From positions 3,642,001 to 3,706,000 of the forward strand of contig NZ_CP162137.1 in NCBI RefSeq assembly GCF_040833995.1: a stretch of DNA of 64,000 nt, in the 5' to 3' direction. Origin of the DNA: Leptospira sp. WS58.C1 (lineage in GTDB: Bacteria; Spirochaetota; Leptospiria; Leptospirales; Leptospiraceae). Below the pieces are notes generated by a model. That model made no database searches and was not told the DNA's origin. It saw only the letters and a program-made list of their open reading frames with translations. Every line of letters starts with the position of its first letter. Position 1 is the first letter of the stretch. Shown here piece after piece: positions 40,697 through 49,082 of this stretch. Made by a program: the position numbers and the translations under genes.

Positions 40697-40812
40697 TATA
40701 TCCTGACCCTACTTTCCTATTAATTATCGTGTCAATGAATTCCAAAAATAAGCTGACGGAAAGTCCCCGGAGCCAAAATTATCCCAAGGGGTAGAAATCC
40801 CGCCAACCACTA

Positions 40813-40894
<82 letters not shown>

Positions 40895-40899
40895 AAAAA

Positions 40900-41066
40900 T
40901 TGCACTTAAACTAAATTAAGATCTAAGGGATTCGAAGCTTTCGAGCGAGAGTGTTTGCAGTGACCCTTAGGGAACGTCGCAAACGCGATCTGAGTCCATG
41001 GATGGACGAAGACGCAAGAAAGACGCCGTGGAGCCCAATCGAACAGGATGTGAGATTGCGAAACGG
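40900..41066 (+). other. Hairpin-rich insert between tRNA-Leu end repeats
   Basis: 167 bases without a convincing gene. Inverted repeats are TCGAA/TTCGA (around 40931-40943), GTGTTTGC/GCAAACGC (40951-40958 with 40979-40986, enclosing CCC-TTA-GGG) and GTCCAT/ATGGAC (40994-40999 with 41002-41007). The density of hairpins suggests a structured RNA or a short non-autonomous mobile repeat. Confidence 0.5.
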
Positions 41067-41089
41067 CGAGTCCCTTCTTCGGCAAAAAA
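41067..41089 (+). repeat. Direct repeat copy 2 of the tRNA-Leu 3' end
   Basis: Identical to 40877-40899 over 23 bases, offset by 190 bp. The identity stops immediately upstream (GGC here, GTT in the tRNA) and continues downstream only as A. Confidence 0.9.
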
Positions 41090-41115
41090 ACTTTCAAAGT
41101 AGTTCCAAGGAACTT
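41083..41115 (-). terminator. Likely terminator of the SQR/RND operon
   Basis: On the minus strand AGTTCC-TT-GGAACT and then ACTTT-G-AAAGT lead into seven T. The T tract is the A run of the duplicated tRNA end. It starts eight bases after the stop of the 64-residue protein gene. Confidence 0.5.
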
Positions 41116-41122
41116 TCCGACC

Positions 41123-41317
41123 TTAATGATGCGATTTAAGTATCATAAGCGTCATACGAAAGTTAATCCAAATAAATCTCCAGATTTGCCATGGAATACA
41201 CGTCCGCAATCTGAGTACCGATTTTCCCGGTACAGAGGTAAAATCCCCTTGGGTGTATGCTTCTCTAAGTTTTGCATTTTCAAGGGGAACCCATTCTTTT
41301 TCCGTCGGTTCCTTCAT
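41123..41317 (-). CDS. Small hypothetical protein linked to the SQR-like oxidoreductase
   Basis: 64 residues. The start ATG has an excellent ribosome binding site (AGGAGAT, six bases upstream) and lies 16 bases after the stop of the flavoprotein gene, so it is probably a real, coupled gene. The N-terminal half is polar (VPLENAKLREAYTQGDFTSV). The C-terminal half is aromatic and basic (CIPWQIWRFIWINFRMTLMI) and could lie along or in a membrane. One Cys is present. I do not recognise a family. It is the last gene of the CstR-like regulated run. Confidence 0.65.
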   Translation of the reverse strand: MKEPTEKEWVPLENAKLREAYTQGDFTSVPGKSVLRLRTCIPWQIWRFIWINFRMTLMILKSHH

Positions 41318-41333
41318 TATTTTATCTCCTGCT

Positions 41334-42791
41334 TTATTCTGGAATAGCCCACCATCCCGGTTTGGTCTTGGCTTTATAAAGGAATAAGTAATGTAGTAGC
41401 AACTTGATCCAATGTCCAGCTAAGCCAATCTCTCCGGTTGTATACCTCAAAGATCTCCCGAATTTTGGGTACTTTTTGTAGTCAGGGACTACCGGATAAA
41501 CTGTCATGGACACTGCTGTTCCGTCGAATAATCCTTTACCGGCCGATGCGACACAAGCCGCTCCCATCTCTGCCATCGAAGCGGTATGGCTCGGAGAGGG
41601 TTTTCCTTTTAAGATCATGTCCGCTATACTTCTTGCTACGGCGCGACCCATGGTTGCAGAAGGCATCCCCGTGCGAGGAGGAGTAGATGAAATTTGGACT
41701 CCTTCTTCCGTTTTCATCACCTTGGATATAGGATGAGGTGGAGCAAAGGCAATCCCGATAGCGAATAAGTTCTGATACGAAGGTGATTGATAGGTTCGCG
41801 GCCAATCTTCCGGCATCCATTGTTCGAATGGCTTCGCTTGGTAATTCGCATCGACTTTCATCATTCCATTTGGAGCAAAGAGAGTTTCGGTGATATCTTG
41901 ACCGGATCTGGAATATGCTTTTAATCCTACTCCGGAAAAAGGAGGGATCAACATCGCAAAATCGCTGCGGACGAATCCGGATTCACCTTCTAACGTTACA
42001 TAATGGATCGATCCCTTTTCTACCTTTGTAACGTGAGCGCGGGTCTTCCACTGAATATCCCTTTCTGCAAACAAGGACTCTGCGAAAATTTTGCTACTGG
42101 TGATATAGCCGCCTTGTTCTAGGTGCATTCCACCCATACCAAAATCACCTAATTCATACTCATTCGAGATCCACAGCAATCGAGCTCGGTCCCGTACTCC
42201 TGCCTTACGCAGTTCATAATCCACATTAAATAAATATTCGAACGCGGCTCCTTGGCAAGTGCACATCCCGTGCCCAGTTCCGATCACAAAGTTGAGAGTT
42301 TCTCCGGATTTCATTCGTTGTATCACTTCTTTTAATTTTTTACCCGCTTCTTCTGCGTGAGAATAAGTGCAAACGGATAAACTATTTCCGAACTGAGGAC
42401 TCAAACCCGGAGTTGCATCGAAATTCAGTTTGGGACCGGTTGCGTTCACACAGAAGTCGTATTCGATCTCCTCACTCTTTCCTTGTTTCTCTCCCGCGAC
42501 ATATTCGATCGTCACGTAAGGTTTGTTTCTGTGAGTGCCACCTTCGGGATGTATACTAATCGCTTTCGCTTGTATGTACCGTATTCCTAATTTGTCGTAA
42601 ACCGGTTTCAATGCGAATGTGACTTGAGAGGGTTTCATTGCACCTACTCCGACCCAAATATTGGAAGGGATCCAATTCCAGTGTGAGTTCGGTGTAATTA
42701 CCACTACTTCATGCTTATTCTTTACGTACTTTTTCAGAAGTGTTCCGGCGGTATGTCCGGATATCCCACCCCCCAAAATTAAAGTTCTCAT
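41334..42791 (-). CDS. Sulfide:quinone oxidoreductase-like FAD flavoprotein
   Basis: 485 residues. The N-terminus has the FAD-binding Rossmann motif LILGGGISGHTAG, and NATGPKLNFD gives the second dinucleotide element. The Cys pattern GHGMCTCQGAAFEYLF and the later Cys in MGAACVASAGKG provide candidate redox cysteines, as in sulfide:quinone oxidoreductases that take electrons from sulfide, form polysulfide or persulfide, and reduce quinone. The last 50 residues (GLAGHWIKLLLHYLFLYKAK) suit peripheral membrane attachment. I chose the ATG at 42791 because GAGGAG is seven bases upstream; another ATG two codons earlier is too close. It follows the RND gene by 56 bases. Confidence 0.8.
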   Translation of the reverse strand: MRTLILGGGISGHTAGTLLKKYVKNKHEVVVITPNSHWNWIPSNIWVGVGAMKPSQVTFALKPVYDKLGIRYIQAKAISIHPEGGTHRNKPYVTIEYVAGEKQGKSEEIEYDFCVNATGPKLNFDATPGLSPQFGNSLSVCTYSHAEEAGKKLKEVIQRMKSGETLNFVIGTGHGMCTCQGAAFEYLFNVDYELRKAGVRDRARLLWISNEYELGDFGMGGMHLEQGGYITSSKIFAESLFAERDIQWKTRAHVTKVEKGSIHYVTLEGESGFVRSDFAMLIPPFSGVGLKAYSRSGQDITETLFAPNGMMKVDANYQAKPFEQWMPEDWPRTYQSPSYQNLFAIGIAFAPPHPISKVMKTEEGVQISSTPPRTGMPSATMGRAVARSIADMILKGKPSPSHTASMAEMGAACVASAGKGLFDGTAVSMTVYPVVPDYKKYPKFGRSLRYTTGEIGLAGHWIKLLLHYLFLYKAKTKPGWWAIPE

Positions 42792-42847
42792 ACACATTCT
42801 CCTCTAGGTATTTATTAAAAAATTAGAATATATCTTTCGTTTAGTTT

Positions 42848-45800
42848 TTACTCCTTCTTTCCGGAAAACCAATAGTAAAACGCGGGTACCACAAATCTAC
42901 TGAGCACTGTTGCAGCGATCTCACCGAAAATCAAAGACACCGCGAGACCCTGGAAAATAGGATCGAACAACATTACGGATGCTCCGACAATCACTGCTGC
43001 CGCAGTTAAAAACATTGGACGGAACCTTACTACGCCGGCATCCAATACCGCTTTTTTCAACGGTTTGCCCGCTTCCAATTCGGCTTGTATAAAATCCACC
43101 AGAATGATGGAGTTCCGAACTATTATCCCTGCCCCGGCAATGAATCCGATCATGGAAGTGGCTGTGAAATACGCTCCTGAAATCAAATGTCCCGGTATGA
43201 TCCCTATTAAAGAGATAGGGATCGGAGCCATAATAATGATGGGGAGTTTATAATCTTGGAACCATCCTAAAACGAGAATATAGATCAGTACCATAACGAC
43301 GGCGAACGCACCACCAAGATCCCGAAAGACCTCATACGTTATGTACCATTCCCCATCCCATTTTATTACGGGATGTTTCGTGTTCCACGGAACTTCCGAA
43401 GTGAATATCGGATATTGTATTTTCGGGGTAAGGGAAAGGATCCCGTATACTGGAGCTTCTTCTTTTCCTGAAAACTCCGCAGTAACGTACTCCAGCGGTT
43501 TTAAGTTTTTACGATGTAGTATCTTAGAAGGTGAGATTTCTTCCTTACCGATCAGGAACTTAGGAGAAACCGAACCCCCGTATTGGGAAGATAGATCCCA
43601 ATTGGAAAACGACCTAGGAGAAGATCGGAAATCGTTTGGAACGGAAAGGTCGACGGAAATATCCTCGGGATGTTCCGATTCCGAAAGATAGAATATCGAA
43701 TTTTCTCCAAAAAAGAATCCGGCATTACGTGCTAGTATGTAAGAAGGAATTCCAACTATTCCTCCTTTTCCGAATTCGAAAGGAACCTTTATCTTGGGTC
43801 TTGTTTCGGAAAGACTGGAATCCAAGTCCACAATCCCTTCTTGATTTTCAGCAATGGATCGGATTTCTTTGGCAACGCGGATCCTTTCTTTTTCACTAGG
43901 ACCGTAGATTTCTACAACGAGTGTCGATAGTACAGGCGGTCCAGGTGGTATTTCTAGAACTTTACTCAGAACGGTGTTCTCACTGCTGAATTGTTTCAGA
44001 ATGGGGCGGATCGATTCTATGATCTCATGACTTTTTTTCTTTCTAGAATCCTTTTCCTTAAGAACGATATGCAAATCAGCTTTCCATTCATCTCTTCGTA
44101 AAAAGGTATGCTTAACCATTCCGGAAAAAGAGAAGGGTGCAGGCTCTCCCGCAAAAATTTGGATCTTCTCAACGTTCTCCTCCGCTAAAAGCCGCTTCGC
44201 AAGATCGGAACTTAACTCTACTGTTTTGGAAAGGGGAGTTCGAGGATCATAGTCCAAGAGAATTTGGAACTCGTCCTTGTCGTCGAATGGTAGCATTTTT
44301 ACTTTCACGATCTTAAAAGCGACAAGAGAGACAGCGATCGAAAATAGAACCAGAATTAACAGAACCATTTTCGCCAAGTTTTTCTTGGATTGCAAAAGCC
44401 AACCGGCAATCCTTAGATATAAGGCGTCTAACTTAGATATTTTTCTTTCGGATTCCGATCCGGTATGCTCTTTCAGCAGCCTTAAACTAACCCAAGGGAT
44501 GACAGAAAATGCAACTATGAGCGATAGGATCATGGCAAGACTCGCTCCTACCGGTATCGGTTTCATATATGGGCCCATCAGTCCTCGGACAAATGCCATA
44601 GGAAGAATAGCGGCAATCACAGTAAACGTAGCAAGGATCGTTGGATTTCCTACTTCCGAAACCGCATCCAAAATGGCCTTGACCTTCCCTCTTTTCCCGG
44701 CAAAAGAAAGGTGCCTTTCAATATTTTCCACGACTACGATCGCATCATCTACTAAAATACCGATAGAAAAAATGAGAGCGAACAAAGTTACCCGATTGAG
44801 AGTATAGTTTAGAAAATAATAAATAAATAATGTGAGAGCCAAAGTGACCGGGATTGCGACAAATACAACAAGGGAAGCGCGAAAGCCCATCCACAGTGCG
44901 ATCAATACCGAAACGGATATCGTTGCAATCAATAAATGTTCGATCAATTCTTTCGATTTCAAACCGGCCGTAAGACCGTAATCGCGGACAACTGTCAATT
45001 TTACTTCTTTAGGAAGGTCCTTTGCAAATTCGTTTGCCCGTTCCCGAATAATGCCGGCAAGAGCCTCCACGTTAGTTCCCTTTCTTTTCGAAAAAACTAT
45101 CGTAACAGCATTCTCCGCCGTATTCGGATTTTCTTTCAGAAAGAATAAAGACTGCCTCGTTCTTTCTTCAGGTCCTTCATAAATTCGAGCGATATCTCCT
45201 AACTTTATCACTCTCCCCCAGCTTTGTTTCACGGGTATTTGTTTGAGATCATTCTCGTTTCGAATGGAGGATCCTATTTCGATATCGTAAACTTTTTTGG
45301 GATCCCAGTTTTTTCCGGCAGGGAAATCCGAAGAGTTCATCTTCAAACTTTCGGATAATTGAAGAAAATCGACACCGTATTGTCTCATCCGATCCGGATC
45401 GGCAATTACCCGTACCGATTTCTTTCGGCCACCCAACAATTCCACTTTTGAAAGGTCCGGCGTTGAAGATAGTTCACGCGCGAGAGGAGCGATCAAGCTG
45501 CGAAGGGAATAGTCATCTTTTTCCGTAGAGCTAAAAGTAAATGCTAAGAAAGGAACATCGTCGATCGTAAACGAATTAACGGATGGCTCGGAAGTGTTCG
45601 GAGGAAGTTGATTTTTTATCCCTAAAATTTTATGATGCACCTTCACTAAGGAAGGTTCTAAAGGTTCCCCTACTTTAAATCGTACGGTAATCATTGATTT
45701 ATGGTCTTGCGTCGCGGAATATACGAACTCCACTCCCTCCAATCCCCAAACAGCTCTTTCCACGACTTCGGTTACTTTTCTCTCCATTTCTTTTGCCGAA

Positions 45801-46000
45801 TATTGGGGGGAAAAGAAAGCTATGTCGACCATCGGAACGGAAATTTGCGGTTCTTCTTCTTTTGGTGTAAGATACACGGCCAATATTCCCGCAAAAATGC
45901 TAACAGCTGCGAAGATCGGAGTCAGTTTTGAACGGATGAATTTTCCCGCGAGAACTCCCGCAAATCCTTCCGCATTATCTTTTTTAGTTTCCTGATGCAT
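42848..46000 (-). CDS. RND-family efflux transporter, inner-membrane permease
   Basis: 1050 residues, full-length RND architecture: one helix, a periplasmic domain, a six-helix bundle, a helix, a second periplasmic domain, and a final bundle. The proton-relay acidic pair is in GILVDDAIVVVENIERHL (helix 4). The start has GGGAG six bases upstream and overlaps the TolC gene by 17 bases. No periplasmic membrane-fusion protein gene is adjacent, although one normally accompanies this pump. Being in one operon with an SQR-like enzyme and a CstR-like operator suggests export of a sulfur-related or thiol-reactive toxicant; this is inference. Confidence 0.92.
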   Translation of the reverse strand: MHQETKKDNAEGFAGVLAGKFIRSKLTPIFAAVSIFAGILAVYLTPKEEEPQISVPMVDIAFFSPQYSAKEMERKVTEVVERAVWGLEGVEFVYSATQDHKSMITVRFKVGEPLEPSLVKVHHKILGIKNQLPPNTSEPSVNSFTIDDVPFLAFTFSSTEKDDYSLRSLIAPLARELSSTPDLSKVELLGGRKKSVRVIADPDRMRQYGVDFLQLSESLKMNSSDFPAGKNWDPKKVYDIEIGSSIRNENDLKQIPVKQSWGRVIKLGDIARIYEGPEERTRQSLFFLKENPNTAENAVTIVFSKRKGTNVEALAGIIRERANEFAKDLPKEVKLTVVRDYGLTAGLKSKELIEHLLIATISVSVLIALWMGFRASLVVFVAIPVTLALTLFIYYFLNYTLNRVTLFALIFSIGILVDDAIVVVENIERHLSFAGKRGKVKAILDAVSEVGNPTILATFTVIAAILPMAFVRGLMGPYMKPIPVGASLAMILSLIVAFSVIPWVSLRLLKEHTGSESERKISKLDALYLRIAGWLLQSKKNLAKMVLLILVLFSIAVSLVAFKIVKVKMLPFDDKDEFQILLDYDPRTPLSKTVELSSDLAKRLLAEENVEKIQIFAGEPAPFSFSGMVKHTFLRRDEWKADLHIVLKEKDSRKKKSHEIIESIRPILKQFSSENTVLSKVLEIPPGPPVLSTLVVEIYGPSEKERIRVAKEIRSIAENQEGIVDLDSSLSETRPKIKVPFEFGKGGIVGIPSYILARNAGFFFGENSIFYLSESEHPEDISVDLSVPNDFRSSPRSFSNWDLSSQYGGSVSPKFLIGKEEISPSKILHRKNLKPLEYVTAEFSGKEEAPVYGILSLTPKIQYPIFTSEVPWNTKHPVIKWDGEWYITYEVFRDLGGAFAVVMVLIYILVLGWFQDYKLPIIIMAPIPISLIGIIPGHLISGAYFTATSMIGFIAGAGIIVRNSIILVDFIQAELEAGKPLKKAVLDAGVVRFRPMFLTAAAVIVGASVMLFDPIFQGLAVSLIFGEIAATVLSRFVVPAFYYWFSGKKE

Positions 46001-47414
46001 TGTTATCTCCCGAATAAAGAGTTAGTTGGGCGCGAGTTCTCAAATATTCTAGATCTATGTATTCTTTCCTAGTAAGAGCGTCCGCGGTCCTAGAAAAACT
46101 TTCCGCAAGAGACGTCGCTGGAATATTACCTCTTTTGAATAAAGTCTGAGAAAGGATCAGTTGTTCGTACTGAATGCGATAGGATTCTTCGGAATCTTTC
46201 CCCGCCTGAAAAAGTACCCTTTCCTTTTCGGAAAGAATTTTGAACTCTGAATTTTCTTTCAGCCGCGCTTCTTTCCATTTGGTTTCCGCGGCCTTTGCTT
46301 GGATTTCCGCCTCCTTTTTGGAACCGATATCCGTTGGATTCAATAAGTTCATCTGAAGATAAACTCCCGCATTGTATGAATTCGCAAAATTTCGATCGCC
46401 GGCATAACCGTACGCCTCGGCATAAACACCGACTTTCGGCAAAAATTTGGAATTCTCCATAGAAACTTTATCTTTAGAGATACCTGAATATGATTCTAAC
46501 ATTTTCGAAACGGGAGTCCTGACTTCGGAAGCGGAAACCGAGAGGGGTAAATTTTCGTCATAAAATTTGGCTAAAGAGGATTCCGAAGGCTGGAGATTAT
46601 CGAGAACTCCGCCCGACATGATTTTTATCGATTCCAAAGACTCTTTTTTATAAAGATCTTTCTCCTTTATCTCAGAAATAAGCCTAAGCTGAACGGATTT
46701 TAACGCCAAGGAGCCTGAATGTCCTACAGGATTCGAAAACGAATCGAGTCTATATGTACTCGAAAATGAACTCAATTGCCGAAGTATTTTCTCTCGCTCC
46801 TTCACTCCCTCGGAAAAGATCAACGATGATCTGAACGCAATGGCTGTCTGAATATATAATGTTTTATTAAAATATTCCGACTCATGTATTTGCGCTTGTA
46901 ATTCCTTTTCTTTTATTTCCTTAAAAGCCTCCTTTGAACCGCCTTCATAGAGTGGAAATTCCAGACCTATGGTTCCTCTGGAATAACCGTTACTTCCTGG
47001 GCGATTCAAAGTGTCTTTGGCGAAGATATTTGCCGAATTCGGATTAAGATTCTGATATAACTGATTATTCGAATCTAAAAAGTTGGAAAGGTTAGAACGA
47101 TTACTCGCAGTCGAAAAATCGGATTGGGTTGCCGACCTTTGTCCCAACTTTCCCGTAAAATTCAAAATAGGATCGTCAGTTTGGTAAGTCCGAACATCCG
47201 TATATAATTTCGGAAACCAATGTAATCCGGCCCGATCGCTCGCAGACCTTGCAGCCTCTATTTCCAAATTCTTCGTTCTGAGAGAAGGCGAATTTGCGGC
47301 GACCTTTTCCCATACGGAAGAAAATTCCAAAACCTCTCCAAAAATATCCCCCCACAACGGAGTGACAATTAACGTTCCAGTTACTAAAAGCGAACCAAGG
47401 GACCGAATTTTCAT
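45984..47414 (-). CDS. TolC-family outer membrane efflux protein
   Basis: 476 residues with a signal peptide (LLVTGTLIVTPLWG). The two-fold repeated helical pattern of outer membrane efflux proteins is seen (SPSLRTKNLEIEAARSASDR with GLHWFPKLY in the first half, KFLPKVGVYAEAYGYAG in the second). It should trimerise as the outer-membrane duct for the RND pump encoded next, with which it overlaps by 17 bases. It starts six bases after the DUF2892 gene. Confidence 0.88.
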   Translation of the reverse strand: MKIRSLGSLLVTGTLIVTPLWGDIFGEVLEFSSVWEKVAANSPSLRTKNLEIEAARSASDRAGLHWFPKLYTDVRTYQTDDPILNFTGKLGQRSATQSDFSTASNRSNLSNFLDSNNQLYQNLNPNSANIFAKDTLNRPGSNGYSRGTIGLEFPLYEGGSKEAFKEIKEKELQAQIHESEYFNKTLYIQTAIAFRSSLIFSEGVKEREKILRQLSSFSSTYRLDSFSNPVGHSGSLALKSVQLRLISEIKEKDLYKKESLESIKIMSGGVLDNLQPSESSLAKFYDENLPLSVSASEVRTPVSKMLESYSGISKDKVSMENSKFLPKVGVYAEAYGYAGDRNFANSYNAGVYLQMNLLNPTDIGSKKEAEIQAKAAETKWKEARLKENSEFKILSEKERVLFQAGKDSEESYRIQYEQLILSQTLFKRGNIPATSLAESFSRTADALTRKEYIDLEYLRTRAQLTLYSGDNNASGN

Positions 47415-47420
47415 AAATTT

Positions 47421-47651
47421 TTACCTAATAGCCTCGCATTTACGAGGTACTCCAAGTCGAGTCAGGATAAAAGCCATGGGGCAAAAACCGACTAACGAGA
47501 ATAGGATCATGTTGATACTCGCTAAAATATTCAGTACCAGTCCCCAAGGACTGATAAAATACGCGATTAAGAGACCCAACAAAGAAACCGATCCTCCGAT
47601 TAAGAATAGGATCCGCTCCAAATACCAAATTTTTGCGTTTGATTCACTCAT
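47421..47651 (-). CDS. DUF2892 (YgaP-like) small membrane protein
   Basis: 76 residues from the ATG at 47651. Two membrane helices are visible (FLIGGSVSLLGLLIAYFI and the following one), then GFCPMAFILTRLGV, the CP element typical of DUF2892. Related domains are often fused or adjacent to rhodanese-type sulfurtransferases and CsoR/CstR-type repressors. An earlier ATG (47684) is possible, but the inferred transcript would start at about that point and the GGGGG before 47651 can serve as ribosome binding site, so I prefer the shorter form. It is the first gene of the operon under the paired operators. Confidence 0.7.
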   Translation of the reverse strand: MSESNAKIWYLERILFLIGGSVSLLGLLIAYFISPWGLVLNILASINMILFSLVGFCPMAFILTRLGVPRKCEAIR

Positions 47652-47656
47652 TCCAT

Positions 47657-47672
47657 ATACCCCCATAGGTAT
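47657..47672 (-). promoter_or_regulatory. CsoR/CstR-type operator 1
   Basis: ATACCCCCATAGGTAT, a 16-bp near-palindrome ATACC-N6-GGTAT. It lies in the 5' leader of the DUF2892 gene, overlapping its likely ribosome binding site. Confidence 0.7.
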
Positions 47673-47681
47673 GATCATTTC

Positions 47682-47712
47682 CATATACCCATAGGGGTAT
47701 GCTGAATGTCAA
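47682..47712 (-). promoter_or_regulatory. Predicted promoter of the DUF2892-TolC-RND-SQR operon
   Basis: On the minus strand TTGACA (47712-47707) and TATATG (47687-47682) are separated by a long 19-bp spacer that contains operator 2. A repressor bound there would block polymerase. Confidence 0.6.
47685..47700 (-). promoter_or_regulatory. CsoR/CstR-type operator 2
   Basis: ATACCCATAGGGGTAT, 28 bp from operator 1 and with the same ends. Both are flanked by CCAT on the same side, so the pair looks like a local duplication. Confidence 0.75.
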
Positions 47713-47799
47713 CAAAAAATCGAGAGTAAAGATTTGATATTGCTCAAGCCCGAAAAGGACAGAGCCTAATCGGGGCTGAAAAAGGATGAAAGGAAGAGA

Positions 47800-48066
47800 T
47801 TAGAGAGAAAAAGCGGCTTTAATCGCTTTTTTTAGGTTTTTTTGGATGGAAGAAGGAGCTTTTTTTTCGGAGAAACATTTATCCATATAATCCTGTACAT
47901 AAGCTTCTCCGAATTTCTTTAAAGCCTGGCTGGAAGCCTTTAGAAGAATTATGGTCTTTTCACAATCGTCATCTTTATTGTACAGATTCTTCTCGATCGC
48001 GTCTAATTGGCCCTTGATCCTATGTAGTCTATGAGTAAGCTGTTTTCTTATTTCATCTAATTCCAT
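47800..48066 (-). CDS. CsoR-family repressor, CstR-like persulfide sensor
   Basis: 88 residues, all-helical. HRLHRIKGQLDAIEKNL is the family's DNA-binding signature. The Cys are C35 (DDDCEKTI) and C64 (YMDKCF), 29 residues apart as in both CsoR and CstR. The residue four before C64 is Tyr, where copper-sensing CsoR has the essential His. This leaves a bare dithiol pair, the pattern of CstR, which is derepressed when persulfides crosslink the cysteines. It has its own operator at 48072-48087 and sits 149 bases upstream of the target operon on the same strand. A copper role is unlikely; other thiol-reactive inducers remain possible. Confidence 0.82.
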   Translation of the reverse strand: MELDEIRKQLTHRLHRIKGQLDAIEKNLYNKDDDCEKTIILLKASSQALKKFGEAYVQDYMDKCFSEKKAPSSIQKNLKKAIKAAFSL

Positions 48067-48068
48067 AA

Positions 48069-48100
48069 TCTATACCCTGTATGGTATGATACTTTGTCAA
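48069..48100 (-). promoter_or_regulatory. Predicted promoter of the CstR-like gene
   Basis: On the minus strand TTGACA (48100-48095) and TATAGA (48074-48069) with a 20-bp spacer holding operator 3. If used, transcription would start at or near the ATG, giving a nearly leaderless mRNA; a TATAAT hexamer slightly further upstream is an alternative. Confidence 0.45.
48072..48087 (-). promoter_or_regulatory. CsoR/CstR-type operator 3 (autoregulation)
   Basis: ATACCCTGTATGGTAT, again ATACC-N6-GGTAT at 16 bp, five bases ahead of the start codon of the repressor gene. Confidence 0.7.
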
Positions 48101-48185
48101 GAATATTATAGAATGAGCGCTTTACCCGCTTCCTCGTAGAAAAAAGAATGGATTTAATGTTAGCAGCCTGAATATTTTCCTTTGC

Positions 48186-48902
48186 ATGAAAGGCGTTCTT
48201 TATCTTTGTTCCTTATTCTTGATCACCTGTATCGGTTCAGCGCAAAGAATGCAACAAACCTATATAAACCATCCGGATATTAACAAGGCCTGCTTACGGT
48301 TTCTTTTTTCCGACAAATCCGTCTCAAGTGGGAATGAGAGGATCATGTTAGAGACTTTATATAAAATATCGGAACAGAATATTCGAGAGGATTACATGAC
48401 AGGTCAGATCGTCTATGTTCCGGAAGCAGGAGAAGGAAAACATTTTCATTTGAATAAAGACGGAAATATCGAATATTATAGGATCAAATATGAAACTTTA
48501 AGCGCAGAAGAAGGAACGAAATTCTTTTGTGCGGAAAGACTTCGCTTAGATTTAGAAAAGAAATTTCAAACGACTTCGGCAAAGTTGAAAGTGAATCCAT
48601 TGGATACGAAAGCAAGGCTGGAGCTGGAATCAAATTTAGAATCGTACCTAAAATTCTCAAATGCGCTCGAAGGTAAGTCTCAGATCGTTAGAAACTTTTT
48701 ATTCTTCACTCTTGGAAAATATATGAAGGGGGACCAAGGCCTACCTGTATCTCCTTGCGACTTCACCCAAAAAATAATAAAACCGATCACGATCGCGACT
48801 TCAGATCTAACCGACACGGATTCTAAACTTGCGTGGGCAGCCAATATCCAAATTTTTACCGCTTATGAATTGGGATTTTCTATGGCTGGGTACTGCAAGT
48901 GA
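48186..48902 (+). CDS. Secreted or lipoprotein hypothetical protein
   Basis: 238 residues. The N-terminal MKGVLYLCSLFLITCIGSAQ is a signal peptide, possibly lipidated at the Cys of LITC. The mature part is mainly helical with a low-complexity charged centre (EKKFQTTSAKLKVNPLDTKA) and four Cys that could form disulfides (KACLRF, FFCAERL, SPCDF, GYCK). I recognise no family. It is divergent from the CstR-like gene with 119 bases between and appears to be a single gene. Confidence 0.65.
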   Translation: MKGVLYLCSLFLITCIGSAQRMQQTYINHPDINKACLRFLFSDKSVSSGNERIMLETLYKISEQNIREDYMTGQIVYVPEAGEGKHFHLNKDGNIEYYRIKYETLSAEEGTKFFCAERLRLDLEKKFQTTSAKLKVNPLDTKARLELESNLESYLKFSNALEGKSQIVRNFLFFTLGKYMKGDQGLPVSPCDFTQKIIKPITIATSDLTDTDSKLAWAANIQIFTAYELGFSMAGYCK

Positions 48903-49082
48903 ACCTTCGACTAACTTTGTTTAGTTCGTCTTTTTTTGAAAACGGGATCTAGGAACTCCAACATGCATTTATCTGGAGATCGTTCGTTTTGAGATAAAAC
49001 AATCTCAATTTCTTTCGATTCTTCTTGACCTCAACCGATTCGGTGCAATAATCTTGGGCCGAGATTTTATGCGGAGAAGTTT

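Noticed and set aside
40951..41139. 62-codon frame across the tRNA-Leu insert
   Set aside because: It runs through the duplicated tRNA end and the terminator hairpins, so it is more likely chance reading of a structured repeat.
44277..44807. 176-codon frame antisense to the RND gene
   Set aside because: The RND frame on the opposite strand is unambiguous; long antisense frames are common over such genes.
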